A stretch of DNA of 64,000 nt from Batkoa obscura (Eukaryota; Entomophthoromycota; Entomophthoromycetes; Entomophthorales; Batkoaceae), in assembly GCA_030770535.1 (NCBI GenBank), contig JASVEC010000014.1, positions 1,054,001 through 1,118,000 on the forward strand, in the 5' to 3' direction. The notes beneath the pieces are model-generated. The model did not search any database and had not been told where the DNA came from. It saw only the letters and a list, made by a program, of their open reading frames with translations. The first letter of the stretch is position 1. Every line of letters begins with the position of its first letter. Shown in pieces: positions 1 through 10,954 of the stretch. The translations under genes were made by a program, and so were the position numbers.

Positions 1-1139
1 TTAATAATATTATTTATTTCAACTCTTATTTTTTATATTATAATTGACACTATAATAATAGTAATAAATCTAAAAGCTATTTAAGTTCTATCATGTTCAA
101 CAATGAGTTTATAAACTGTAATAGTGATATAATATTAGCTTATAAATTATCTTATAATAAAACTGTATAATTTATTTTTTTAAATCACAACAAGTTTTCT
201 AATATTCATTAGAGAAAAAGATTAGACAAGAAAGAATATGGAGGTGAACACTGGAAAAAGGAGGGATCCTTAGATAACAAAAGGAAAGTCAAGATAATGG
301 AGAGAGATAAGTAAAAAGAAAATCCAGTAAACAATTTAATGGGAAGAGAAGATAGCTCTGTTTCATCATTATAAAAAATATTGTTATTTCAAAATTTTTA
401 ATAGACTTAATAACCATAAACTTTAATACTATAATAAAAAATTAAATTTAACAATAAAGTTTTATTTCAATAAGACTGTATGCTATATCATAGTAATTTT
501 TATTTTTATTATCATAACTTTAACGCATATTGAATTAATATTCTATCCATGCTCACTACTCTGACCTATCTTTTTCATCGTTGTTTCAATATGACTATCA
601 CCAAATTCAAGGTTCATCTACAATAAAATATACCACAATGATAATCCTACTTTTCACTTAATAGTCCTATTTCTAGCTGGGTTTGATCATATTGTTGTTA
701 ACAATTTTGTCGTTTGTCGTCAAAACTATTTACTTATTAACTATACTTCATGTTAGATGGCTTAATCCTATTTATTTAACTTTACAACTAACAAAATAAA
801 AGATATTATTTTTAACATAATAAACATAATAAACATAATAAACATGAAGGTCCCAATTTAGAGGGATTAAATACATTTCCTGATATCAGCAATACACCCA
901 ATTCTTTTAATAAAGTATCACAAAAATTAGGAATAATAGTAATATCTTCAGTCATCTTCTGTTAAGAAATAGCAAGTAGATTTTCTAAATCGATTTTCAA
1001 CAATCTAATCTTACAATACCAAGCATTGGGCTAAACTCATTCAAAATATTCAAAATATTTAATTGAAAACTCTTCAATTACTTTAAATTTGTTTGATAAT
1101 TTTTTAAATTATGTTGTAAAATTAGATTATTATTTCTTA
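1..1139. other. AT-rich intergenic, no gene recognised
   Basis: Very AT-rich sequence with stops in all frames. A short purine-rich stretch lies at about 215-350. Nothing functional was recognised. Confidence 0.6.
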
Positions 1140-1960
1140 ATCCTACTTTACAAAAAATTCAGATGGAACTGGGTTAGTAACTGCTATATAATTTTTACAT
1201 CATGCTAACGCTTCTAATAATTTTATATTTTGAGAAGCTATTCAACCAAGGGATAATCCTGGTAAGGTAAGCAATTTGGATAGTGCACTTGTTGATATAC
1301 AATTATGCCAAATTTGAGTGAAGGAAGATAATGGTAATTCACCCTTATATTATGAAAATCGATTGAGTTCATCTGCTAATAAAATATTATTAATGGTTGA
1401 ATTATATTAGTAGTTTCTTTTATCATTGTAAAGTAAGGGGAAATTTAGCTGAGTTGTATGATGTATCAACCAATACTGTTTTAACGTTTTCACTTAAATT
1501 TTATTCAATCTTTTTAAAACAAATATTTCATTTTCTTTCTTCATTAATAATAATAGGAATTTCAACCACCTCTACATCCTAAAGACCTAAGAAATTCATA
1601 ATGTGATCAATAACATAGTATTTATACTATTATCTTATTTCCTTTTCTAATAACCTATACACCTAGTTAAAATTGCTTGTTGAGCATCAGTATCTATTGA
1701 AGTATTTTGTTGATTGAAGTTGACTTTAGAATCTTGTCCACTATAAAGCGAGTTTACTATCAACTCACGTAGTTCTGGATCATTAAAACTATCAGTATAA
1801 CTTAAGTAAATAACTTCAGATCCTTCTATTAATTTATCTGAATCCTTGCTAAGTCCAATTAATACTCTGGTAATATAAGGCTATAGATCGGAATAACGTA
1901 ATAGGTATTTACTGGTACATTTATCTTTACATGACAACATTCATAATTCAAAGGGACGAA
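1140..1960 (-). pseudogene. decayed protein-coding gene of unknown family
   Basis: On the minus strand, two blocks read like real protein but are interrupted by stops. One covers roughly 1655-1885: about 70 codons without a stop, including TRVLIGLSKDSDKLIEGSEV and SFNDPELRELIVNSLYSG. The other covers roughly 1140-1390 and includes LPLSSFTQIWHNCISTSALS. Amino-acid composition differs from random translation of the AT-rich surroundings. Several in-frame stops separate and interrupt the blocks and I see no intron set that removes them, so I read this as an old pseudogene. The family is not recognised. A badly misread multi-exon gene remains possible. Confidence 0.35.
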
Positions 1961-2340
1961 GCATAATTACTTTTCAATTTTAAAAGAGGATAAATAATAT
2001 ATGGAATATCTATATTACTTTTTTACTACATCACCTACTTACATATCCATCGTCTCCTAAAAAATAGTTTTGTGAATTTTTATTATTACATTAAGGAAGA
2101 TTTTGCGGGTAGCTTTTGAAATTGTATCTAAGCCTAGTGACACAATAGTCTCCAGTTAGTGTAGTAAAAATGGCTAATATAATTTTAATAATCTTATTGA
2201 ACAACTTTAATATTACACTCCAAATAACAGTGGTTCGATTAAGTTAATTTTATTATAAATCGGTGAAAATCAATGTGTATATATCTGTGTGAAATATACA
2301 TAAATATTATAAACTAAAGATAAACTTAAAATATTGTTAA

Positions 2341-2405
2341 ACGTATTTTATATTATCTTATATTATTTTATATTATTTTATATTACTTTATATTATTTTA
2401 TATTT
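2341..2405. repeat. AT-rich minisatellite-like repeat
   Basis: A unit close to TTATATTATT is repeated about six times with single-base variation. It is a simple sequence repeat in an intergenic region. Confidence 0.7.
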
Positions 2406-4198
2406 AATGTTGAAAATTATAAATCCTAAACGTAATTGACATTATAATACAATAATGAAAAATCAACTTCTAAACTGGTAGCATTATAACAGGTATAAGA
2501 ATCCTACAAGCCCTATTATTGAACATTATCAAATGCCTTAGTTGGCTTTTGGATAGCATAAACTGATATAATTATATTAATTTAAAGGTAGTAAATATTT
2601 TTTATTGGATTTATGAAATTTACTATTATTTTTTTAAGTAGGGAATCTGTTATTTGAGTTGTGTAAGCATTTTATCTTATTATCATTTTATTAGAGAAAA
2701 TTAACACATACTTGTGTTCAAAGATGTTGAAAGCATTTAGTTGATTGTTTTGTCTACTTTAATATCTGTACTTTTAAATATATTAAGACTATATAATCTA
2801 ATATTAAAAACAATATAAATATGATGATATGATGATATGATTATTATTCTAATTGTTTTATTTCAAGATAGTAAAACGAATAAAAACAATCAGAATTAAT
2901 CTATTATAAGCTGATATCTCAGAGCTCATAAACTTTCTTAACTACTTAAAATAACTAAATAATTATAAAGGTCAAAGTTATCAAAAATCATTCTTCTGTT
3001 ACAAATTGTAATTCTATTATTGAATTTGATACCTCCTAGACCGCTAAGGTTTTCCTATACTATAAATTTTTTGGATCAAATCAGAATTTAAAGCATACGA
3101 ACCTAAAATCTAGTCTGATTTCAATACTTCACAAGTAATTGTTTTAGTTTTGTAATATTCACAAACCTATCCAACGTCTGTTTTTACGCATATTATCCTA
3201 TTGTATTAACTTAATGTCAACAGCCTATAATGAATCTATCTCCTGCTTTAATATAAAATACTACTTTATACGTTATTATTTTGAAATATTAGTTGAGATA
3301 TTTATAATTTTAAGTTATTTAATATTTTAATCTGAAATTGAAGCCAATTATATAATGGATATGATTTTTAGCCTACTAAAAAAGCTGATTTTGGTTTATT
3401 TTTGCTACTAATCTTTGCATTTCCTAATTATAAATCATTGGTTGATTATTTTTAAAACTATAAAATAAGCAAGTAACATCCAGAAAAAGTATTTTAAGTC
3501 ATTATTGACTCAATTTAAACCAATTAAAATCAAAAGTTTAGTTGACAAAATCATATTGCCAAAAAGTCAAGACTCAAAAAACTTAAATATAATATCTCTT
3601 ATATTCAATAAAAACTGAACAACATCATTAATACAATATTAATATAAAACAATTAACTCTCACAAGAAAATTCCTGGATTTCTGCTTTATCTTACTCTGA
3701 AAGTCGCTATAGAACCTTCAATTTTTTTTGTAGTTATCAATTCTACTAAACTTAAGTAGGTAAGAAGCAGGTAATAGCAAGTGAGTGAGATTGATTTAAT
3801 ATGATTTCAAAGTATTACTAATGAGTTTGTTTTAATTTTTAGTATCCAAGTAACAGTCAAGTGATAGAAAAAAGGGTCTAAGGTTCGGCATAGCATTTGT
3901 TGATTGTTCATTGCTGAGAAAGCCAGGTAAAACTTCTAATTATATTAAACAATCACTAAATATTTTGTTGTTTTTTTTCTTTTTTTTAAATATAAAAAAA
4001 CACTGTGACTTATAGTATTATGATTTGTAACATTATGATTATTTTTATTTTTTTTATTTTTTTTATTTGTTTAAACACTTTTAAAAACTATTTAGATATT
4101 GAATTTGCCTTTAATAAACTATTTATTGTTGCTTTACTCGAATTTAAATAATACGTTTATAGCTACTATAAAAAAGAAAGTGTACATATAATACTTCA

Positions 4199-4302
4199 TA
4201 TGGGGATGTATTTTTGTGTTTAAGAATTTTACTACCACTTTTTCCGCTTAAATAGCGTTTAAAAATGGAAAAAATAATGAAGTCAAAAAAAACACTCCCA
4301 TA
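4199..4302 (-). mobile_element. ~100-bp miniature TIR element, copy 1
   Basis: Member of the window's most abundant small repeat. In the reference orientation the family starts TGGGGATGT, has an internal stem TTTTTCCA / TGGAAAAA around AAGCACTATTTGAG, and ends ACATCCCCA, usually with TA on both sides. This copy is inverted and degenerate at its right end. Confidence 0.75.
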
Positions 4303-5363
4303 TACTAGAATTTAGTATGATAATCAAATACAAATGATTCTGAGATTAAGCACAATGTAGTCTTCGATTAACATGTAACAAGCTTTACCAATTTGATATT
4401 TGACCAAGTATATATTACTTTTCAACATTAAATAGAGTCATGTCACAACTAGCCTTTGATAAGATAGGTTTAGATATATCCATATTGTTAATTATGTTCT
4501 TACTTTATTTTACTTCATTTGTAAATGTTGCTTTCTAGTGATAACAAAATTTATAAACCAATAATAAACTCGTCAAAATCATTGTTTTTCTAAATATATA
4601 CATACTTATGTTGACTATTAATACTTTCGATTTTGCAATTAAAATTTATAAAAGCTATATTATGATGCTATTAAACGGAAACCCCATACTAACAAAAAAC
4701 AAAACTCAATATATATCGAGGTTACTTTAACTAAAATATAAATTTTAAAACCAAAAATAATACCATTATTCAATATACCTTAATGTCTTAGTTTTTGGAA
4801 AACCTTTATAAGTTTATTTAAAGCTGAAAGTGTAACTTCACTTATATATTTGATATCAAAAGCAATACCAAAAGACTAGTCATCTGTATAAAATACAAAG
4901 GTATATTTATATTTGGATATACTGTAATATGAACGACAAATCATATAACATATCATTCAGTTGATCCTATAAGTATATTAGAATTCTATTTTCATTAGGA
5001 ATTTGTGATTTAACTAAAGTTTAGATTTTAGAAACTTAAAACCTCATTTGATTTTACAAGTAAATCTTTCGCTCACTAGAAGAGAGGCTTATGTTAAATT
5101 TCAACACTCGTAACTAGAGAAGTGTTAATTTTTAGCCTATTCATATAGCATAATCCTTATTTAGTTATTAGATAATATATATATTTGTTCATTTCAAAAG
5201 TTATAATTTGATAAACTCATTTTAAGATATAAAATTTTGAGTAATTCGAAATTAAAAAATACCAATCACAATTCCTTTTCAATGTTAATTTTTTATTCAA
5301 ATAAAAGGAAAATTTCAAATTCAGAATTTAGTTTCACTTTTTAATTCTTAATTTAATAGAAAT

Positions 5364-6511
5364 ATGAAATCCAAACGTAAAGTGGCGGTAGTGCACCAAA
5401 AGATTCAAGATGTTATAAAATCAGTTAAAAAAAATCGTGCTAATTCCACTTCCACCTCTATCTCTACTTCTACCATTAAAAAACAAAAACCCCATCAAGT
5501 ACTTATCAATCAGATTCATAATTTAAATAATAATTTAGATAAAATTAATTCTGAATTAAAATCAAATAAAAAAGATTTACAATTGTTAGCTAAAAAAGAA
5601 GCGTTAGAACAAGAGATTAATAATTTAGGTGGTTTAGTCGTTTATCAAAAGTTTTCCAAATTAAGTGAAAATCAATTTAACTCTTCCAAATTTTTATTAG
5701 AAAATTACATTAGTTATTTTAAAAAGGTAGTGCAATTCAAGGTAATTTGTAAAAAAAAAACTCATTTATTAAATATTATATAATTAACCCTCTTTCTTTC
5801 TTTCTTTCTTTCCCCCTCCCAAAATAGTCTCAAAAATTAAACTTACTTGATATTGGTGCATTAAATCTAAATTATGATAAACACACTTCCATTATTGAAG
5901 CTAAATATATTGATTTACATCCCAATTTACCAGGCGTTATTAAACAAAATTTTTTAACTATGAAACTGGAAAAATTCGATATTATTTCTTTAGCTTTGGT
6001 TTTAAATTATAATGGGAATCCAAAAGAAAGAGGTAAAATTCATTATGATTTTATAATTAATGATTTTTTTAATATTGTTTTATATTATTCTTTAGGTGAT
6101 ATGTTAAAAAAAGCATATTTAATGTTAAATGATAAAATAACAATAAATAATAATAACGATAATAATAATAACAACAATAACAATGATGATAATAGCAATA
6201 ATGATAAGCCTATTGATGAAGAAGAAGAAAATGAAAATGAAAATGAATCAGGGGGAATATTATATATTGTATTACCTAAACAATGTTTATTTAATAGTAG
6301 AAAAATCAATGATCAATTATTTATAAAAAAAGTAACAAGTCTTGGTTTTATATTAAAAAATTATAAAAATAGTAATAAATTATCTTTTTTTATATTTAAA
6401 AAAATAAGAAAGAATACAAAAAATAAGAATAATGATAATAGTGAAAATAAGCAAATTCAAACTTTGGATTTAAAAAGAAAAAATTTAAATGATTTTGATA
6501 TTATTATTTAA
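5364..6511 (+). CDS. BMT2: 25S rRNA adenine-N1 methyltransferase Bmt2
   Basis: Two exons, 5364-5741 and 5828-6511 (intron 86 bp, phase 0), encode about 353 aa. The order of motifs matches yeast Bmt2, a nucleolar SAM-dependent enzyme that methylates N1 of an adenine in 25S rRNA. SAM site: LLDIGALNLNYD at about residues 132-143 and YIDLHP at about 153-158. Then comes FDIISLALVLNY followed by NPKERGKI (Bmt2 has SLSLVLNF..xxGRG), and near the C-terminus LPKQCLFNSRKI, matching the yeast LPAPCVTNSRY block. A basic N-terminus fits nucleolar targeting. An Asn/Asp/Glu-rich insert (about residues 210-245) is probably a lineage-specific low-complexity expansion. The start ATG is the first in frame and is preceded by an A/T-rich leader. 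Confidence 0.85.
5790..5820. repeat. CTTT microsatellite in BMT2 intron
   Basis: About six CTTT units followed by a C-rich tail form the polypyrimidine tract just upstream of the BMT2 3' splice site at 5827. Length variation here could affect splicing. Confidence 0.7.
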
Positions 6512-6691
6512 AATTATTTCTTATTTTAGTGTACTTATTGACTAGATTCAAAAATAAAATAGATATGTTAATATAGTTTTAACTTCTATCATTATGGTTT
6601 TTTATTCTATTTTCATACTTAAACTTAAAAATAGAATTTTGATTTTCTTATTATTCCATTACGTTGTTTTTCAAAATACGTTGATATACGG

Positions 6692-9154
6692 GGTTGTCTG
6701 AATTAGTTTCATTATTTTATCCAATTTTTGAAAAATTTTGTATTTTAAAAACTTCGCTTAAAATTCTATAAAATCACATCTTTTATTAAAACAAAAGTAC
6801 CCAAACACAGTTCTAAATCATTCTATTATAGCTCATACTGTAAGTTAGTTGAATTTCTACTAGATCTTAAATACATGTTCTTATAAAGCTTAATTGAGAA
6901 ATATTTACTATCAACTGCTTTATAACCAACATTGTAGATTTATTATCAAATAAATAAACTATTTTAATGTTATAATTACATTATTAATATACTGCCAAGT
7001 TAATAAATAGCTGCATGGGAGGGAGTGGTTAGCCCCAAAACTATAATTAACCATCCCTATATAGTATAAGTAATAATAGTTTTTACATATTATTACAGTT
7101 ACTTGTTCTTTGACTATTTATTAACTTAGCTATTAATAACTTAAGTAATCCTAACATTTAACAATCTATTTCTATCATTCAACAAAGTACTTACTTGCTT
7201 AGTAAATATCGAAATTTTTAAATTCTCTGTTATCTTCGTAAGGTAAGCTGGGATCGATCTTTTAATTTTTCTGTTTTCTATAGACTCTATAACTTTAATT
7301 GGGACTATATCGCTTTTTTTTGATGTATCAGATACTGGATAACAATGTAGTTTATTGTTATGTTTAATAAAATGTAAATACTTCTTAATGCCCTGCATCT
7401 CTATTATTCTTTTTGTATTTTTGTTTCTTTTATACTTTTTAAAAATTATATCTGTTTTCCCATTATTAACAGTCGAGTTATTAATTTTATTATGCTCACA
7501 AATAAAAGCCTCAAATCTTGAAATTAATTGATCGATATCTTCTATTTTACCTAACGCTTCAAAACTACTTTTCCATTTTGAAAGGTTTCCAAAATGTCCA
7601 TCAACTATACTTTTTCCATGATGCTCAGCAAAAAAATTAAGATTGACATTCAAACTACTATTTATTTTATGAATTTCTTTAAACATATAGTGTAGAAACT
7701 CTTGGGATCTAAAATGATTTCCTGTATCTGCCCATATATTAATTTTTGTAAACTTTTTAAATAGAAGCTCTGTAGAGATTAAATCGATTAAACAATCTCC
7801 TGCATATGCTGAATCATGATTCAATATTTCAGATAAATAATCAAAGTAAACTTTGCCTATCGTTTTATCATCTTTTAAATATAATACACCAAAACCTAAT
7901 ACTGATATAGCTTGTTTATTATAATGATCTAGATTTATTGAATCTGGTCTTGTTCCTATTTCCATATTTTGTTTAAAATCTAAAACTATTATACAACTTT
8001 TGTTATTTAATTTTTTGATAGTTTCATTAAATGTGTTTTTTTGAGTATCAACACAGAATTTATGTAATTTGTATAATTTTTCTTCTTCGTTGAAAATTTC
8101 TTGTATCTCTGCTTTGTTTTTTGCTGTATTTATTTTATTTTCAAATAACTTTTTTCTAACTGTATACTGGGTACATATATTACATAGATCCGTTTTTCTT
8201 GCTGGATTTTTGAAATTAGTTGGTATATATTTAAAGAACGTTGACCTAGCTACTGCTTTATCTCTTAGATCATTCAAATATTTACTATATATCATTCTTC
8301 TACTTTTATTTAATATATATATATTATCTGATGAATATTTACTATCGTTATTTTTTTTATTAAATCTTGATGAAATAGTTGAATCATTTAGTAAATATTG
8401 TATGATAGTTTCAATTTGGTCATCTTTAATTTTTTTTGTATTTTTAATAATAGGTTTTAATGTTGATATTTTATTATTATTACTTGTTTTTGAATAATCA
8501 TATTGATTTCTATTTATATTAAACCCAAAACTCTTACATTCATCAAAAGAATATACTGAAGCTATAGTTGATAATAACGCTACTTGCTGACTTTTGTTTC
8601 CTGTTTCCCTTAAAGCACTAATTTTATACATTACTTGATTAAGTTTATTATTATCGATAGTAAACTTTGATAATATATCTTTTCTTTGTTTTGTTTTATT
8701 ATAAAATTCCATAAACCTTGGGTTGTTATAAGTAGCTCTTAAAATTGATGTAAATGAATTACAATGTTTATATTGTGTACTCCTCCCTATTGTATTGAAG
8801 TTTTCAAAAATTCCATTTCGAAGTTTAGTTATGAAAGTTTGCATTTTATTTTTATTTCAACAAAAAATAAAGTCAAATAAAGTCAAATAATTGTGTTTAT
8901 ATAATTATGTATTTATATAATTATATAATCATATAGTTATATATTATATATCTGTTAAATATCTAACAGAACTAACATAAAATACATAGTTAGGAAAATT
9001 AGCTATTTAAGAAAAGGAAACAATTAAAATAAGTTTTAAATAGAGACATTTAATTTTAGGCTTTTTAGATTTAACCGTTATATTGAACACAAACTTAAAA
9101 TTTTAAATTTGGATTAATTTCTAAGTAGATTCTGAAACCAATTAGGACAGCCCC
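6692..9154 (-). mobile_element. complete DNA transposon with ~22-bp TIRs and TA target site
   Basis: Left end from 6690: GGGGTTGTCTGAATTAGTTTCA. Right end, read from 9154 on the minus strand: GGGGCTGTCCTAATTGGTTTCA. By eye 18 of 22 positions match. One more base (C left, T right) and then TA lie just outside each end, consistent with a TA target duplication. The element is about 2.46 kb and carries one intact transposase-like ORF (7141-8844) with untranslated flanks. Its flanks and coding region recur as decayed copies at 22541-23795, 27147-27752 and 53512-54889, which confirms the boundaries. The intact ORF suggests recent activity. Confidence 0.75.
7141..8844 (-). CDS. transposase-like protein, RNase H-fold type (567 aa)
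   Basis: Single uninterrupted ORF of 567 aa inside the TIR element. Visible motifs: a zinc-knuckle-like CNIC (C221, C224) with HKFC (H261, C264); LDFKQN with D289; WADTGNHFRS with D373; and NFFAEHHGKSIVDGHFG with H409, K411 and D415. This layout resembles uncharacterised animal and protist transposon proteins that carry DFAEN, then SDG..FKN, then HGKG..DG. I infer a D-D-D RNase H-fold nuclease, but the superfamily name is not certain. It lacks the DDE arrangement of the Tc1-like genes at 34-41 kb. The start ATG at 8844 is supported by homology continuing to this point in the 27.4-kb relic. Confidence 0.7.
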   Translation of the reverse strand: MQTFITKLRNGIFENFNTIGRSTQYKHCNSFTSILRATYNNPRFMEFYNKTKQRKDILSKFTIDNNKLNQVMYKISALRETGNKSQQVALLSTIASVYSFDECKSFGFNINRNQYDYSKTSNNNKISTLKPIIKNTKKIKDDQIETIIQYLLNDSTISSRFNKKNNDSKYSSDNIYILNKSRRMIYSKYLNDLRDKAVARSTFFKYIPTNFKNPARKTDLCNICTQYTVRKKLFENKINTAKNKAEIQEIFNEEEKLYKLHKFCVDTQKNTFNETIKKLNNKSCIIVLDFKQNMEIGTRPDSINLDHYNKQAISVLGFGVLYLKDDKTIGKVYFDYLSEILNHDSAYAGDCLIDLISTELLFKKFTKINIWADTGNHFRSQEFLHYMFKEIHKINSSLNVNLNFFAEHHGKSIVDGHFGNLSKWKSSFEALGKIEDIDQLISRFEAFICEHNKINNSTVNNGKTDIIFKKYKRNKNTKRIIEMQGIKKYLHFIKHNNKLHCYPVSDTSKKSDIVPIKVIESIENRKIKRSIPAYLTKITENLKISIFTKQVSTLLNDRNRLLNVRIT

Positions 9155-9459
9155 ATACCTTTCTTTTATATTATTAAATAGCTTTTAATAAAGTAAAGGA
9201 AATAACAATAAACTTTAATTTAAGTTGATTATAGTAAGACAAATTATTATTTATAAATAGCAGTTTTAAATCAATAATAAATTTCATCTATCTGATTAAA
9301 AAAAACTACAAGTATTATCTAAATAAAAAAGATTATTAATATATTTAATTATCATGATCTAGTTTCATACATAAACTTATTTATTCCCCCAAATTATTAA
9401 TCAATTTTTAAACTTCATAACAACATTAAATAATATTACTATAATCCCAACTTAACTAT
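9155..9459. other. intergenic spacer downstream of FOL3
   Basis: AT-rich spacer between the transposon's right end and the FOL3 stop codon. It presumably holds the FOL3 3' UTR; no other feature was seen. Confidence 0.5.
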
Positions 9460-10791
9460 TTATTCTTTCTTTAAAAATCGAAATAAATCTGAAACTAAAT
9501 ATAATGATCCAGTAACAATAATAATACTATCTTCGTTATTCTTATGTTCTACTTTCTTCAATATATCTTTAAAACAATCTTCAATATCATTCATCTTTTT
9601 AATCTTATTTTTATCTTTCATTAACTTTAAACTTACTATTTCCATCTTCTCTAATTCTTCTGTTTGTATCCAAGGCATACCCATAGGTTGTGAAAATTTA
9701 GTTAAATAGATATCGCTCTTTTCTTTTAACTCTTTTGTCACCAAATACTCAAAATTGCTTTTAAAGTCTTTACCTTTCGTTGTACTTAATATCCAATATA
9801 TATTTTGAAACTTCCTATTGTTATCCATTTTAGTAATAAATTTATTTAATTCTATTGCTGCAGCTGGGTTATGAGCCCCATCACATAAAATGTTCATTTG
9901 ATTATATTTTCTAAATTCGATTCTACCTGGCCAAACAGTGTCTTTTATTCCGTTAATAATATTTTGTTTATTGATTTCATATCCTTGAATATTTTCAATT
10001 AACTCCATACATTCAATACTAATACCTAAATTCATCAGTTGAAATTCCCCATTTAAATTCAATATCAAATCATATTTGTTTCCTTTCTTCGAGATATATT
10101 CGACTCTTCTACCTTTTGGTGGAAGTTGACTAAATTGATAATCTTCAATTGCTTTTCCTTTAGTACTAATAACATATTTACATTCCATCCTATTACACTC
10201 TTCAGTTAACACCTTCATAACTTTTTCTTCTTGTTGACCAATTACTACCTTAACTCCTTTCTTTAATATACCTGCTTTTTGTAAAGCTATCTCTTGTACA
10301 GTATCACCTAATATTGCTTCATGATCCATTGAAATAGAACAAAACACACAAAGTAACGGATTACTAATAACATTGGTTGCATCTAGTAAACCACCAAGAC
10401 CTACTTCTATTATAGCTAAATCAACTTTTTGCTGGGAAAAATGTATGTACATGATACACGTGGTTACCTCAAAATTAGTCAATTTTAAGTTTAATAATAA
10501 TTCGACAGATTGTATTTTGGACTGTATTGAATTGTATTCCGATAATTCAATTATATTCCGATTAATTCGAATAGCATCATTTTCAGTTAATAGATGAGGA
10601 GAATTAAATTTACCAATTTTTAATTTAGGGTAAATGTTAGTTGAGTCATTTAACTTTAAGAATATTGATTCAATATAACTAGTTACACTACCTTTACCAT
10701 TAGTACCAGCAACATGAATACATTGATAATCATTTTGAGGGTTATTAAAATAATTCAATAAAGTTCGAATTCGAGTTAATGAAAAATCCAT
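9460..10791 (-). CDS. FOL3: dihydrofolate synthase (Fol3/FolC family)
   Basis: Intronless ORF of 443 aa, close to the usual length. It ligates L-glutamate to dihydropteroate to form dihydrofolate in folate synthesis. Visible Mur-ligase motifs: ATP-binding HVAGTNGKGSV at about residues 26-36; FNSPHL then NDAIRIN; EVGLGGLLDATNV followed by SMDHEAILG; linker region WPGRIEF; and DGAHNPAA in the C-terminal domain. A short N-terminus (LTRIRTLLNYFNNPQN) and the blocks GMPWI and VTGSLYLV near the end match yeast Fol3 better than folylpolyglutamate synthase Met7. It is divergent from the Rictor gene, with 163 bp between starts. Confidence 0.9.
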   Translation of the reverse strand: MDFSLTRIRTLLNYFNNPQNDYQCIHVAGTNGKGSVTSYIESIFLKLNDSTNIYPKLKIGKFNSPHLLTENDAIRINRNIIELSEYNSIQSKIQSVELLLNLKLTNFEVTTCIMYIHFSQQKVDLAIIEVGLGGLLDATNVISNPLLCVFCSISMDHEAILGDTVQEIALQKAGILKKGVKVVIGQQEEKVMKVLTEECNRMECKYVISTKGKAIEDYQFSQLPPKGRRVEYISKKGNKYDLILNLNGEFQLMNLGISIECMELIENIQGYEINKQNIINGIKDTVWPGRIEFRKYNQMNILCDGAHNPAAAIELNKFITKMDNNRKFQNIYWILSTTKGKDFKSNFEYLVTKELKEKSDIYLTKFSQPMGMPWIQTEELEKMEIVSLKLMKDKNKIKKMNDIEDCFKDILKKVEHKNNEDSIIIVTGSLYLVSDLFRFLKKE

Positions 10792-10954
10792 TGTTCTATT
10801 TTTTTAAAAATTTTAATAAAGTGATTAAAAATTTAATAAGTGACACTTTAATGTTTTAGTTTCAACCAATGAAATTTTGAAGTAATTTTAATAAAATAAA
10901 ATTAGTTGATTAAAAATTGAATTAGTTTTTTAAAATAAAGTTCATATCATCATT
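10792..10954. promoter_or_regulatory. divergent promoter between FOL3 and Rictor gene
   Basis: Only 163 bp separate the two divergent start codons, so both genes must share upstream control sequence. A CCAAT pentamer lies at 10866-10870, roughly midway, within otherwise A/T-rich DNA. Its function is inferred from position alone. Confidence 0.4.

Larger units (their letters stand above)
1961..5363. other. AT-rich intergenic with one miniature element
   Basis: About 3.4 kb without a supportable gene. It contains a pentamer/decamer AT repeat near 2340-2405, a short ATGAT repeat near 2820-2840, and one ~100-bp miniature TIR element at 4199-4302. Confidence 0.55.

Noticed and set aside
2341-2405. 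CRISPR-like or centromeric repeat
   Set aside because: Units are ~10 bp and AT-only with no spacers; a simple sequence repeat.
8069-8497. 142-codon plus-strand frame rich in Leu/Phe/Ile
   Set aside because: It is the antisense shadow of the transposase-like ORF at 7141-8844; the membrane-like composition arises from reversed Lys/Asn/Ile codons.
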